Source: a virus. Taken from it: DNA of 31,648 nucleotides. Below, in pieces: positions 6,231 through 13,654 of the stretch. The DNA lies in the IMG/VR virus record IMGVR_UViG_3300048814_000080, positions 1 to 31,648 of that record, one strand, 5' to 3'. The number at the start of each line of letters is the position of its first letter. Position 1 is the stretch's first letter. The notes under the pieces were generated by a model. That model was not told the DNA's origin. It made no database searches and was given only the letters and a program-made list of their open reading frames with translations. Position numbers and translations under genes: made by a program.

Positions 6231-7792
6231 GCGGCACCCCTTGCAGCGACGAGACGGGCCTCTACGGCCACGATCCGGCGCATGATCCACTCCACGACGG
6301 GAACGGCCACACTGTTCCCGATCTCCCGGTAGCGGGCCGAGTCGGACTGCTCGGAGCCATCAGCGAGCCATCGGGTCCAGTCGTCGGGAAGCCCCTGGAG
6401 GCGCTCGCACTCGCGGGGGGAGAGACGGCGGACGGCGGTCCCGGTGCTGACGCCGGTTACCTGGTTTGCCTGGAGCGCGGTCGGCATCGGGCCGTAGCCG
6501 AGCCGGGCTTTGGAGCCGCCCGACTGCGGGTTGAATGCCATAGGCGCGTCATCGGGGATTGACTCCGGCGCGACAACCCAGTTTTCTTCACGGTCGTTGC
6601 GGTCGTTGCGGCTCGTAAGCGCGTAGGCGACGATCGGCGTTCCGCGCCCCGTCCCGTCCTCTGAGGCGTCCGCACCTTCGGAAGTGAGGGCGTGGTCCAC
6701 GCCCTCACTTCCGAAGGTCGCCACCATCGCGTGCGAGGAACCGCCTGTTGACGCCCGGACGGTGTACGCTGCCTCGCCTGCCTCGCCTGCCTCGCCTGCC
6801 TCGATCTGGCTCCCGGAATCCCGGCCGCGCAGCGCCACGGGGATTGCCACCAGGTGCCCCCCCGCCGCCCCTTCCGCGTCTACCCGGTGGCCGCGACGTC
6901 CGCCCCCCTGGAGGGTTGAGACGACAAGCTGTCCGGCGGCGGCCTCGTCGGCCCCGAGCCGCCATCCGCCGCCAGGCCCGACACCGCCGAGGGTTCCGAC
7001 TGTGCGAGAGTCTCCAGCGCCACCCTGAGCGTGCCGGGGATCTCCCTGCCCCGCCGGGCCGCGCGCCGCAGGATTCCCCTCGCCGCCTTCGGGCTCAAGG
7101 AGTACCCGGACAGGTGCGGCCCGGTCTCCAAGACATCCGGCAATGAAGACGCGACTGCGGCGCTGGGGGACGCCGAAAAACTGAGAGTCCAGAACTCTGT
7201 AGGCGACCCCATCCCAGCGTTTCCCCACCGCCCCGAGGACGGTACCCATGGCTCCTCCGTGGAGTCCCATGCAGCCGCCAGGGCAGGCGCCGCCCTCGGG
7301 AACGTGGGAGACATGGGGGATGAAGACTCGCTCCCCGTCTCGTTTTTCCCATCGTCCGCACCGAACAGCGCGTCCACTGACCAGGCAGGTTTCGTCCCCG
7401 GAGCACGAGCAGACGGCCGAGAGCAGGCCCGGCACGTTCTCAAATAGGAGCCAGCGTGGGCGCAGCTCGTCAGCGAGCCGCATGATGTGCCAGAAGAGTC
7501 CTGAACGTGCTCCGCCCAGGCCCGTGCGGCGGCCAGCGATTGAGAGGTCCTGGCAGGGTGACCCCCCGGCGAGGATTCCTCGTCCGGGAACAAAGCCTGC
7601 TGCGATGAGCTGGTCACCAGTGACCTCCGTGACGTCGTTGAACAGTGCCGTGTACGGGAAGTGGCGGGCGAGGACACCGCGGCACTCCGGGTCGATCTCC
7701 ACGGCGGCCACGACGTTTACCCCGGCCCGCTTGAGTGCGAGATCGATACCGCCGATGCCGGCGAACAGGGAGACTGCGGTCAGGTCGCTCAC
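6227..7792 (-). CDS. DNA (cytosine-5) methyltransferase
   Basis: This enzyme transfers a methyl group from S-adenosylmethionine to C5 of cytosine in duplex DNA. Over 521 residues the family motifs appear in order: I (FAGIGG, 10-15), IV with catalytic Cys (SPCQ, C80), VI (ENV, 118-120), VIII (QRRSR, 210-214), IX (RRLSPRECERLQGLPDDW near 455-472) and X (GNSVAVPV near 490-497). A Cys-rich insert (about 127-175) sits between VI and VIII. The variable region (about 230-440) is long and low in complexity, with a GEA repeat and a perfect DNA palindrome. No restriction enzyme is adjacent, so protection of the element from host restriction is the likely role. The GTG start overlaps the upstream TGA (GTGA). 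Confidence 0.94.
   Translation of the reverse strand: MSDLTAVSLFAGIGGIDLALKRAGVNVVAAVEIDPECRGVLARHFPYTALFNDVTEVTGDQLIAAGFVPGRGILAGGSPCQDLSIAGRRTGLGGARSGLFWHIMRLADELRPRWLLFENVPGLLSAVCSCSGDETCLVSGRAVRCGRWEKRDGERVFIPHVSHVPEGGACPGGCMGLHGGAMGTVLGAVGKRWDGVAYRVLDSQFFGVPQRRSRVFIAGCLGDRAAPVRVLLEPEGGEGNPAARGPAGQGDPRHAQGGAGDSRTVGTLGGVGPGGGWRLGADEAAAGQLVVSTLQGGGRRGHRVDAEGAAGGHLVAIPVALRGRDSGSQIEAGEAGEAGEAAYTVRASTGGSSHAMVATFGSEGVDHALTSEGADASEDGTGRGTPIVAYALTSRNDRNDREENWVVAPESIPDDAPMAFNPQSGGSKARLGYGPMPTALQANQVTGVSTGTAVRRLSPRECERLQGLPDDWTRWLADGSEQSDSARYREIGNSVAVPVVEWIMRRIVAVEARLVAARGAA
6674..6718. repeat. 45-bp perfect palindrome inside the methyltransferase gene
   Basis: Two 22-bp arms (6674-6695 and 6697-6718) are exact reverse complements around a single T at 6696. 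The arms begin accttcggaag. It encodes about residues 359-373 (FGSEGVDHALTSEGA) in the variable region. A palindrome this long inside a gene is rare and could extrude as a cruciform. Confidence 0.97.
6771..6806. repeat. 9-bp tandem repeat in the methyltransferase gene
   Basis: gcctcgcct is repeated three times exactly, with a partial fourth copy. It encodes Gly-Glu-Ala repeats just before the palindrome. Slippage would change the protein by three residues per unit. Confidence 0.85.
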
Positions 7793-8145
7793 GTTGCCTC
7801 ACCGGCCCACCAGGGGCCGTCCTTGTCCGCCCGCTTCTGGAGCCGCTCACCCAGCCGCTTCAGGTCCCCGGCATCAACCGCCTCGCAGGTCCGGGTGACG
7901 TGCATGCCGCCACCCGCCTCCGGCCAGAGCCAGGCCCTCCACTTCTCCGGATCCCCGCCGGGGCTGATGCGGTGCACGTCCCCGACAAGCAGCCGCGCAC
8001 CGCTGACGTACGGCCCCTCCGGGGGCATGACAGCGATGAGGTAGCCGCTGCGCTCACCGGTGCGGGCAATGAGGATCCGCGGGGCGCCCGGCTGGCAGGC
8101 GGCCAGGAGCGCGCTCACGCCGGGTGCGACCTGTTCTGTGGTCAC
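7789..8145 (-). CDS. Hypothetical protein upstream of the methyltransferase
   Basis: The 118-residue soluble protein was not recognised. It has a beta-rich core (RILIARTGERSGYLIAVMPPEGPYVSGARLLVGDVHRISP), a Trp-rich strand (EKWRAWLWPEAGG), and a C-terminal helix LKRLGERLQKRADKDGPWW. The GTG start overlaps the TGA of the upstream gene and its own TGA overlaps the GTG of the methyltransferase. The two may be made in fixed proportion, but nothing in the sequence proves that they act together. Confidence 0.7.
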   Translation of the reverse strand: MTTEQVAPGVSALLAACQPGAPRILIARTGERSGYLIAVMPPEGPYVSGARLLVGDVHRISPGGDPEKWRAWLWPEAGGGMHVTRTCEAVDAGDLKRLGERLQKRADKDGPWWAGEAT

Positions 8146-8405
8146 CGGGCAATCACTCCCGGTCCCGCATTCGCGCCCTGCCCGTACCTGGCGCCGCCCG
8201 CGGAGACGTAGCCGGGGACGACCCGGTAGCTGCCCTTGCGCGGTGCCTGAAGGTCGGGGAAGTGGCCGCGGTCGAACAGCTCGTCCCGGTAGTCCTCCGC
8301 GGCCTTCCTGCCGCTTGAGTCCTGGCGTCCAGCGTCCTCGAACGTGCGCGTCTCGCAGGGCGGCTCATGGCCGCACTCGCACCTCTCGACCTTGCCGGGG
8401 CTCAT
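8142..8405 (-). CDS. Hypothetical protein with N-terminal Cys motif
   Basis: The 87-residue protein is unrecognised. It starts MSPGKVERCECGHEPPCETR, a CxC-GH-C pattern that could bind a metal, followed by a charged helix (RKAAEDYRDELFDRGHF) and a Gly-rich C-terminus. The ATG at 8405 overlaps the TGA of the resolvase gene as ATGA. That junction rejects the longer in-frame reading upstream, which is Arg/Pro-rich. Confidence 0.65.
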   Translation of the reverse strand: MSPGKVERCECGHEPPCETRTFEDAGRQDSSGRKAAEDYRDELFDRGHFPDLQAPRKGSYRVVPGYVSAGGARYGQGANAGPGVIAR

Positions 8406-9013
8406 GCTTCGCCTCCCGGCGTCTCGGTGAGGTGCAGGACCAGCCGCCCTTTCGGGAACGGCTCCCCGATGATGCAGCGGACTCCGGCGACATGCCGCGA
8501 GTCGTCGCCAGGCAGGCACCGGGCGGCCACGATGCCATCCAGGGCCGCTTTCCCCGCCGGTGAGATGTTGTCCGCGTCGCGGTGCCTGCGGTCGGGGGGC
8601 TGGTACTCCACGACGACGGAGACGCGATCGAGCTGCGGCACCCTGGCGTTCAGGGCCATGACCCACGCGGCCCTCTTGAGCTCCTGGGCGCGGCTGTTGC
8701 GTTCCCGCCAGTGCAGCCGGTCGTTCAGGCTCAGGAGCTTCAGCCCGGCCGGGAGGGTGATGGTGTAGGTGGACCCGGCCAAGACCGCGCTGTCTGCATC
8801 AAGCGCGGCCCCGGCCGGAGCTTGTGCCCCTCCCCGGCCCCGCGCAGCAGCACGGCCTGAGGCTGCGCGGGTAACCGGGGAGGGAGTCCGGGCCAGCTCC
8901 CCCTGGGGGGGATAGGGGGAGCTGGCGCCCGTGCGGCCGGGGTCGGTACCGGCGGCACGGGACACGCGGGCGAGGGAGCGGTTCTCGCCGGCGCGGTCTT
9001 GGGTTGAGGTCAC
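8402..9013 (-). CDS. RusA-like Holliday junction resolvase
   Basis: RusA-family enzymes are small dimeric nucleases that cut four-way junctions. Here the domain occupies about residues 80-203. It contains LLSLNDRLHWRERNSRA, then DADNISPAGKAALDGIV, then GDDSRHV, matching the family pattern D-x2-N-x4-K-x3-D with a later DD. The first 80 residues are a Pro/Gly/Ala-rich linker, so the protein is longer (203 residues) than E. coli RusA (about 120). The GTG at 9013 overlaps the TGA of the small membrane protein gene (GTGA). With the ERF protein and exonuclease of the same operon it completes a phage-style recombination set. Confidence 0.82.
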   Translation of the reverse strand: MTSTQDRAGENRSLARVSRAAGTDPGRTGASSPYPPQGELARTPSPVTRAASGRAAARGRGGAQAPAGAALDADSAVLAGSTYTITLPAGLKLLSLNDRLHWRERNSRAQELKRAAWVMALNARVPQLDRVSVVVEYQPPDRRHRDADNISPAGKAALDGIVAARCLPGDDSRHVAGVRCIIGEPFPKGRLVLHLTETPGGEA

Positions 9014-9159
9014 CACGGACCTCCGGTAGCGGCATAGGCCACAGCAGAGACGGCGGCGATGACGCACAGGACACGGGAGGTACGCCGCCGCCCGGCCTCG
9101 CCGTAGATGAGGGCACCGCCGCCAGCACAGCCGGCGATGACGAGGAAGGCCGTGTTCAT
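9010..9159 (-). CDS. 49-residue membrane peptide
   Basis: Two hydrophobic segments (AFLVIAGCAGGGALI and VLCVIAAVSAVAYAA) flank a short basic loop EAGRRRTSR, giving a helical hairpin. No family was recognised. The ATG at 9159 overlaps the stop of the HIT gene (ATGA) and its stop overlaps the GTG of the resolvase gene. It is one of several tiny membrane proteins placed between nucleases in this operon. Confidence 0.65.
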   Translation of the reverse strand: MNTAFLVIAGCAGGGALIYGEAGRRRTSRVLCVIAAVSAVAYAATGGPW

Positions 9160-9518
9160 GACTTCGGCTCCCGCTTCTGCCGGCCGCTCCACCACGGGAG
9201 CGCCAAGCCGTCACCCGGCCGGCGCGGCACGATGTGAGCGTGGAGATGGAAAACGCTCTGCGAAGCGTCCAAGCCGACCGAGGTGATGATGTTGGCCTGG
9301 TATCCGAGGTTGGCCAGCAGCCGCCCGGCGTGCTCCATCACGTAGCCGGTGACGTGCGGCTCAGCGGTAGCGTCCCGCACGTGGCGGAACGGGACGACCA
9401 GGAGATGGCCCCGCGTGACCGGGTTCAGCGGTTCGAACACGGCCACCTCGCCGGGCAGGCTCATCTCCTCGTCGTACTCGCCAGCGGCGATGCGGGCGCA
9501 GAACGGGCAGTCGGCCAT
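9156..9518 (-). CDS. HIT (histidine triad) family nucleotide hydrolase
   Basis: This 120-residue protein has the complete triad signature QSVFHLHAHIVPR (H91, H93, H95), the preceding GLDASQS, the substrate-proximal NPVTRGHLLVVP, and an N-terminal CPFC pair like zinc-containing HIT proteins. Family members hydrolyse or transfer nucleoside monophosphates from compounds such as Ap4A or AMP conjugates. It is encoded in the middle of a recombination operon, joined to both neighbours by start/stop overlaps (TGATG upstream, ATGA downstream). That makes it part of the element rather than a stray host gene. Its substrate in this setting is unknown; nucleotide salvage or removing AMP from stalled ligation products are possibilities. 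Confidence 0.92.
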   Translation of the reverse strand: MADCPFCARIAAGEYDEEMSLPGEVAVFEPLNPVTRGHLLVVPFRHVRDATAEPHVTGYVMEHAGRLLANLGYQANIITSVGLDASQSVFHLHAHIVPRRPGDGLALPWWSGRQKREPKS

Positions 9519-9745
9519 CACTGCACCCCGCCTGTCTCCCGGACCATGGCGGCAGCCGCCTGGATAGTCCGCCGTTCGGCGCACTTCACGCACGACGCCG
9601 GCTCGCGGCCGTCACGGTGCTTGCAGGGCGGCGGGAGCAGGGTTTCGATGGCGTCGGCGTACTGGGTGGCGAGCTGGGTGGCGAGGGCTACCGCGTGCCG
9701 CTTCAGCATCGCGTCGACGGCCTTGCTCGTGTAGAGGCGGCTCAC
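9518..9745 (-). CDS. Hypothetical protein with CxxC motif
   Basis: The 75-residue protein has an N-terminal helix (SKAVDAMLKRHAVALATQLATQYADAIETLL) followed by PPPCKHRDGREPASCVKCAERR. That supplies a possible C-H-C-C zinc site. No family was recognised. The GTG start overlaps the TGA of the upstream membrane-protein gene as GTGA, and the stop shares one base with the HIT start. Confidence 0.65.
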   Translation of the reverse strand: MSRLYTSKAVDAMLKRHAVALATQLATQYADAIETLLPPPCKHRDGREPASCVKCAERRTIQAAAAMVRETGGVQ

Positions 9746-9924
9746 CGGAGCTCACCGGCCGCCAGGATCTGGACGGCGGCGATCAGGGCGCACGTCACGG
9801 CCAGGGCCGCCAGGTAGGCCCTCGGCCGCCGCGAGGGGGCGTTTACTGCCCAGACGACCATGCCTGCGCCCCCGACGGCGAACCATCCGGCGATGACGTA
9901 CAGCGCGATGGCGAGGATGATCAT
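9742..9924 (-). CDS. 60-residue membrane protein
   Basis: Two transmembrane segments are clear (residues 1-27 and about 37-56), separated by the basic loop NAPSRRPRAY. The function is unknown. The ATG overlaps the TGA of the HNH gene (ATGA). It resembles the 49-residue membrane peptide further along the operon in layout, though not obviously in sequence. Confidence 0.65.
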   Translation of the reverse strand: MIILAIALYVIAGWFAVGGAGMVVWAVNAPSRRPRAYLAALAVTCALIAAVQILAAGELR

Positions 9925-10283
9925 GCTGGTACCTCGAACATGGGGTCCATTCCGGCAGAGGCCAGGGCGGCGCGAGTCCGCGCTGCGGTCTGCGCGTGGT
10001 GATCACGGTCGTAGTGCAGGTGGCAGCCTTGGCAGGCTGCGAATAGGTTGACCGGGTCGCAGTTCTCGGGCTGGTGGTCACGGTGGGCAGTGGTGAGCAC
10101 CACCTTGGATCCGGTGCCGTAGGCGGGCTGGCCGTGGCGGTTCGGGCAGCGGCCTTCGTGCGTGCCGCGCCCGCACTCGCCTTCGCACTCACAGCGCCCA
10201 AGCGCCCGGCAGAACTTGATCCAGGCGGTGATGACCGGCCAGTCGGCCGGGTAGCGCCCGACGTTTTCTTTCCTTATGGGCAT
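9921..10283 (-). CDS. HNH-like endonuclease
   Basis: The 120-residue protein has a Cys-rich first half (CRALGRCECEGECGRG, then CPNRHG) and an HNH-like core LTTAHRDHQPENCDPVNLFAACQGCHLHYDRDHH. The AHRDH segment would carry the catalytic His, N78 or a nearby Asn the middle residue, and CxxCHxHYD the last His with structural Cys. Such small nucleases in phage operons may process recombination intermediates or DNA ends. The start is ATG 10283; a 32-residue reading upstream overlaps its first bases. Downstream it is coupled to the small membrane gene. Confidence 0.8.
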   Translation of the reverse strand: MPIRKENVGRYPADWPVITAWIKFCRALGRCECEGECGRGTHEGRCPNRHGQPAYGTGSKVVLTTAHRDHQPENCDPVNLFAACQGCHLHYDRDHHAQTAARTRAALASAGMDPMFEVPA

Positions 10284-10372
10284 AGCAGCCGGTCGCTCCT
10301 GTCGTGCTCGACGCGGCGGCTGGTGATGAACAGGGCGCTCATGCTCCAGGTCCGGTCTTCTGCGGTGCTCAC
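10274..10372 (-). CDS. Possible 32-residue peptide gene
   Basis: A GTG (complement of 10370-10372) overlaps the TGA of the upstream gene in the GTGA arrangement used across the operon. It opens a frame reading MSTAEDRTWSMSALFITSRR and ending DRSDRLLCP before a TAA at 10274-10276, which overlaps the first codons of the HNH gene. Without it the operon would have a gap of about 85 bp. The support is position and coupling only. Confidence 0.4.
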   Translation of the reverse strand: MSTAEDRTWSMSALFITSRRVEHDRSDRLLCP

Positions 10373-10620
10373 GCGCTCTCCCCGCTCCGGAGCGGCCCTC
10401 TGCCGCATGGATCCCACTCGGGCCGGACGGGTCCGCTCATCGTGTCCCGGGCCGCGTCAGGGATGCCGTCGTCGTCGCGCGGCAGGCGCCTCACCCTTCC
10501 AGCTGGCCGGGGCGGCATGTCCTCAGCCGGAGGGGTGAGGCGCCTCTCCCCGCGCGACCAGAAAAGCGACGGTTCCGGCGCGGGCAGGCGCTGGGACTGC
10601 GCCCGGCGGAAGATGCTCAT
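10369..10620 (-). CDS. Basic hypothetical protein
   Basis: The 83-residue protein is rich in Arg and Pro, with no recognised domain (MSIFRRAQSQRLPAPEP, later RRLPRDDDGIPDAARDTMS). It looks mostly disordered. The ATG overlaps the TGA of the upstream membrane-protein gene (ATGA), which is the main evidence that it is translated. Confidence 0.5.
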   Translation of the reverse strand: MSIFRRAQSQRLPAPEPSLFWSRGERRLTPPAEDMPPRPAGRVRRLPRDDDGIPDAARDTMSGPVRPEWDPCGRGPLRSGESA

Positions 10621-10847
10621 GCGCTCGCCCCGATGCTTGTGCTGGCCAGTGCCGGGGCGGTCTCACGGGGAAGCCACTGCGCCAGTTCCTCCGGGGTCGC
10701 GGTCCTGACCACCTCGCGGACACGGGCGTCAAGACGGCGGTCCCTGCGCCACGCCCGGAACTCTGCCGCGTAGTAGCAGGCGAGGCCCAGGAAAAGCGCG
10801 GCGACGACAAGGACCGGGCCCGCGTACTGGCTCGTCAGGGGGCTCAT
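10617..10847 (-). CDS. Single-span membrane protein
   Basis: The 76-residue protein has one transmembrane helix (about 10-28, AGPVLVVAALFLGLACYYA). A basic stretch FRAWRRDRRLDARVREVV follows on what is probably the cytoplasmic side, then PEELAQWLPRETAPALA. The ATG at 10847 overlaps the TGA of the second HNH-type gene. The function is unknown. Confidence 0.65.
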   Translation of the reverse strand: MSPLTSQYAGPVLVVAALFLGLACYYAAEFRAWRRDRRLDARVREVVRTATPEELAQWLPRETAPALASTSIGASA

Positions 10848-11329
10848 GTGGCATCGTCCCCGTCCGCATTCCAGGAGTGCTTGAGCAGGCCGGAGGTGTA
10901 CGCCCATTCGGGCCCGAGCGTGATCTCGTCGTGACAGACGCGTGCGAGCGGGATGGCGTTGGCCTCGTCGATAATGGAGCCGCCCCGGGCCCGCGTGAGG
11001 GGCTCGTGGAGGTCATCGGCCAGCCGGTGGCATTCGTCCCGGCCGCACCCGCACATCACGGTCCCCTCGCGGCGGTCAGGCCAGAGCCGGTCCGCCATCG
11101 CCCGGCGTTCCCGGTTCTCCGCCGCCCGCTTCTTGCTGACCGGGCGGATTGGCTTCCGTGCCGATACGCCGCTCTCCGCTGCCGGAGAAATCGGCTCACG
11201 CGACCCTGTAATACGCGCCAGCGTGGTGATGCCGGGGACGGTCCGTGCCCACGGTGGCCTCGCCGGTCCCGTGTTGTTGCGGCCGAGTGGCTTCGTGCGC
11301 TGCGGCAGGGTGCTGTTCCAGGAGTTCAC
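10844..11329 (-). CDS. HNH-type protein of phage recombination modules
   Basis: The 161-residue protein begins VNSWNSTLPQRTKPL, a start I associate with phage HNH proteins. It has a basic central part and ends with CGCGRDECHRLADDLHEPLTRARGGSIIDEANAIPLARVCHDEI. The ECH, LHEPLTRARGGS, N and RVCH elements fit a divergent HNH/recombination nuclease of the NinG-like kind. The usual catalytic DH pair is replaced by LHE, so activity is uncertain. The GTG at 11329 overlaps the TGA of the coiled-coil gene (GTGA). A longer in-frame start was rejected for that reason. Confidence 0.7.
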   Translation of the reverse strand: MNSWNSTLPQRTKPLGRNNTGPARPPWARTVPGITTLARITGSREPISPAAESGVSARKPIRPVSKKRAAENRERRAMADRLWPDRREGTVMCGCGRDECHRLADDLHEPLTRARGGSIIDEANAIPLARVCHDEITLGPEWAYTSGLLKHSWNADGDDAT

Positions 11330-11697
11330 GAGGCACGACCCCCCGTCGCGTTCCACATCGAGCGGACGCTGTTGAGGATCGACTGCCACGCGAACAGTTC
11401 CTTCTCCAGCGAGCCGGCTTCCCGCTGGGCGTGATGGAAGGCAACCTCAGCCTCGTCGGCCGCCTCTTTTTCTGTCATCGCCACCTGCGTGGCCTCGGCC
11501 TTCCGCATGTACTCGGGGCCGTCTGCGGAGAGCATGGCGCGGGCGAACTCATGGTCGTAGGCCCGGCGCGCGGCCTTCATTGCCGTCTCGGCCTGGTCCA
11601 CGATGAGGACCGCCTCGCCGATGCGGTCCTTGGTCTCCTCGATCAGGTCCTCCACGTCGACCGGGTTGCGCACCGGGCGCTCGGCCTCGATGCTCAT
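11326..11697 (-). CDS. Coiled-coil phage protein paired with the exonuclease
   Basis: The 123-residue, almost wholly helical protein has heptad-like stretches (DLIEETKDRIGEAVLIVDQAETAMKAARRA and TEKEAADEAEVAFHHAQREAGSLEKEL). It ends FAWQSILNSVRSMWNATG. Proteins with this tail follow Cas4-like exonuclease genes in actinophage recombination modules, as I recall. Its TGA overlaps the GTG of the HNH-type gene, and its ATG overlaps the exonuclease stop. A scaffold or partner role for the exonuclease is an inference from order alone. Confidence 0.75.
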   Translation of the reverse strand: MSIEAERPVRNPVDVEDLIEETKDRIGEAVLIVDQAETAMKAARRAYDHEFARAMLSADGPEYMRKAEATQVAMTEKEAADEAEVAFHHAQREAGSLEKELFAWQSILNSVRSMWNATGGRAS

Positions 11698-12692
11698 GCC
11701 GCCGCCCTGGGTGCCTTGATCTTCGTGACGGTCAGCCGGCCGGCGCTACCGGGCCTGGTGGTCATCGGGACCTTCTCGCCGCGGGCCTCATAGTCAGCGA
11801 AGATGGCGGTCTCGTCGGGGACCGGCTTGTCCTCGCCAGCCTCGCCGGTCGACACCCGCCAGTCGCCGGCGATGCCACGCAGGCCGCGGACGAGCGGAGC
11901 GAGCCCCTTCTTCTCCTTCTCCAGCGGCCCGATCATGGCGTTGATCTCGCCGTACCGGGCGACCGCCGCGGCTAGCTCCGGGTCGGAGATCAGTTCACCT
12001 TCGGGCTGGCTGGTCTCGCGGCAGAGCGAGAAGAAGCTGCACCAGCTGGCGCACCAGGCGTACGGCTTGTCCTTCGGCAGCGGGTCACCCGCGGCCACCC
12101 GGTCGCGCACCCACTCCAGCCGGTCAGCCCCCTCGTCAGCGAGCGAGCGGTCGAACGGCTCCTCGTATGCCCACCAGTCGGCGAACGTGCTGCCGCCGAC
12201 CGGGATCACCAGGAGGCGCACCGTGCAGTCCTCCGGCAGCTCGCCCCCGTCGACCAGCCCGGCGGCGTAGCCGTGGACCTGGACGCGCTTGGGGCGCAGC
12301 AAGTCGTGGTCGGCTGCCCAGAGCTTGGAGTTGACAAGGCTCGTGGTCTTGAAATCCACGAGGAAGTCGGGGCCTACCAGGTCGGCGTGGCCAGGGATGC
12401 CCCGGTACGTCGTGTCTACTTCGGTACGTACGCCGGGGCCGAGCGCGTCCTTGAAAAGCTCGATCGGGTCGATGCCGGGCCCGAGGATGTCTTCCAGGTA
12501 CTCATGGATTGACGTTCCCGTCTGTGCCGCCCACGAGTCGGTGTCGTCAGTGGCGAACGCCCCGTCGAGCCGGAAGCCGAGCGCGGCCCGGCACCCGCCG
12601 ACCTCGGACCAGCCGACCGCGCGCTGGAGGGACCGCGGGCGCGCGGCGTCGTGGTCGCGCACCCGCTTGATCACCTGCTCGATCCAGCTCAT
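11694..12692 (-). CDS. Cas4/RecB-like PD-(D/E)XK exonuclease
   Basis: This is probably the 5'-3' exonuclease that makes single-stranded tails for the ERF protein. In 332 residues the nuclease core shows a His motif GTSIHEYLE (H63), GHAD with D104, VDFKTT with D113 and K115, and QVHGY (Q138, Y142). Four Cys (C34, C214, C218, C224) are placed as in the iron-sulfur cluster of Cas4/AddB nucleases. The C-terminal 100 residues (after about 230) add a helical region and a basic tail. The gene lies between ERF and the coiled-coil gene with ATGA overlaps on both sides. No cas genes are present, so a CRISPR role is unlikely. Confidence 0.88.
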   Translation of the reverse strand: MSWIEQVIKRVRDHDAARPRSLQRAVGWSEVGGCRAALGFRLDGAFATDDTDSWAAQTGTSIHEYLEDILGPGIDPIELFKDALGPGVRTEVDTTYRGIPGHADLVGPDFLVDFKTTSLVNSKLWAADHDLLRPKRVQVHGYAAGLVDGGELPEDCTVRLLVIPVGGSTFADWWAYEEPFDRSLADEGADRLEWVRDRVAAGDPLPKDKPYAWCASWCSFFSLCRETSQPEGELISDPELAAAVARYGEINAMIGPLEKEKKGLAPLVRGLRGIAGDWRVSTGEAGEDKPVPDETAIFADYEARGEKVPMTTRPGSAGRLTVTKIKAPRAAA

Positions 12693-13654
12693 GTCGCTGC
12701 CGGCGCCTTCTCGCGGAGGGTCTTCGCGGCGGCGCGGAGCTGGGCCGGGGTGGCCGTCTCCATGCCGGTGCCGACGACAGCCTTGAGGTAACCGTCAAGG
12801 TCGGAGACATCCCGCTCGGCCGCTGCTGCGGTCAGGTCCGCCAGCGCATCGTCGGCTTCCTTGATCTGCCTGCGTTTCCAGTCGAGGTAGACGGCGAGCT
12901 TGCCGGGCTTCCCGTTCCCGTCGCCTGCCGGGTTCCGGACGAGCGCGGCGAGCTTCCCGGCCACGCGTGCCCGCTGGTGGATGTCCTCGATGTCGTGCGG
13001 GGTGACCGCGCCGTGAGCCTCGTCGGCGTAAGCCTGAGCGTCCTTGTCGATGTCCTCGGGTGCCGTCTCGGCCGCGGCGGGCCTGGGCGGCTGCGCGGGA
13101 CGGGAAACCTGGCCGCGCTGCTGCCCGTTCCCGTTCGCCGGACGAGCTGGTGCGGCGTTATCCCAGACGTCGCCTGCCGACTGGCGGCTGCCGTGGTCCT
13201 GCTGGGCGCGCTGTCCGTCGTCGTCATCTTCAAGGACGATGTTGGTCGCGGCAGTGAAGCAGTACCGGCGGCCGTAGGTGATCGCGCTGCCGAGCGACTG
13301 CGGCTTCTGGCTCGTAGGGCCGAGCGGCCACTCTCCGGTCTTCTCCTCGCCAGACTCGTGGAGCAGCGACCAGACGAGGATCATCTCTCGCCGCTCGGCC
13401 GGGTTGATCGTCGGCCCGCAGTGGAACGCGAGCCCGTACTTGGCCAGGAGCGGCCCGACATCGGCGACGACATCGCCAAGGTCGGCGTAGGAGTACTCGT
13501 AAGAGAAGTACTTCCCCGCCTTGTTCTCGCCCTCGACCTTGCCCGTCTTGGTCTTGGTGACCCGCGGCAGCTCACCCTGAAGCAGGGACAGTGCCTTGTT
13601 CAGGTTCGGCGTGCCGGCCTTCACGGGCGCGGTGGCCGTCTCGGTCTCGGTCAT
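12689..13654 (-). CDS. ERF-family single-strand annealing protein
   Basis: ERF proteins anneal complementary single strands in phage recombination and end repair. The N-terminal domain (about 15-160) carries the expected pattern LNKALSLLQGELPRVTKTKTG, FSYEYSYADLGDVVADVGPLLAKYGL and GSAITYGRRYCFTAATNI. An acidic DDDDGQ stretch and a Pro/Gln linker lead to a helical C-terminal part (about 215-321) ending RAAAKTLREKAPAAT. The ATG at 13654 overlaps the TGA of the upstream gene (ATGA). It directly precedes the exonuclease it should work with. Confidence 0.9.
   Translation of the reverse strand: MTETETATAPVKAGTPNLNKALSLLQGELPRVTKTKTGKVEGENKAGKYFSYEYSYADLGDVVADVGPLLAKYGLAFHCGPTINPAERREMILVWSLLHESGEEKTGEWPLGPTSQKPQSLGSAITYGRRYCFTAATNIVLEDDDDGQRAQQDHGSRQSAGDVWDNAAPARPANGNGQQRGQVSRPAQPPRPAAAETAPEDIDKDAQAYADEAHGAVTPHDIEDIHQRARVAGKLAALVRNPAGDGNGKPGKLAVYLDWKRRQIKEADDALADLTAAAAERDVSDLDGYLKAVVGTGMETATPAQLRAAAKTLREKAPAAT

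Noticed and set aside
6674-6718. Insertion-sequence terminal repeats
   Set aside because: The arms are joined with a one-base centre, no transposase or target duplication is present, and the coding frame continues through.
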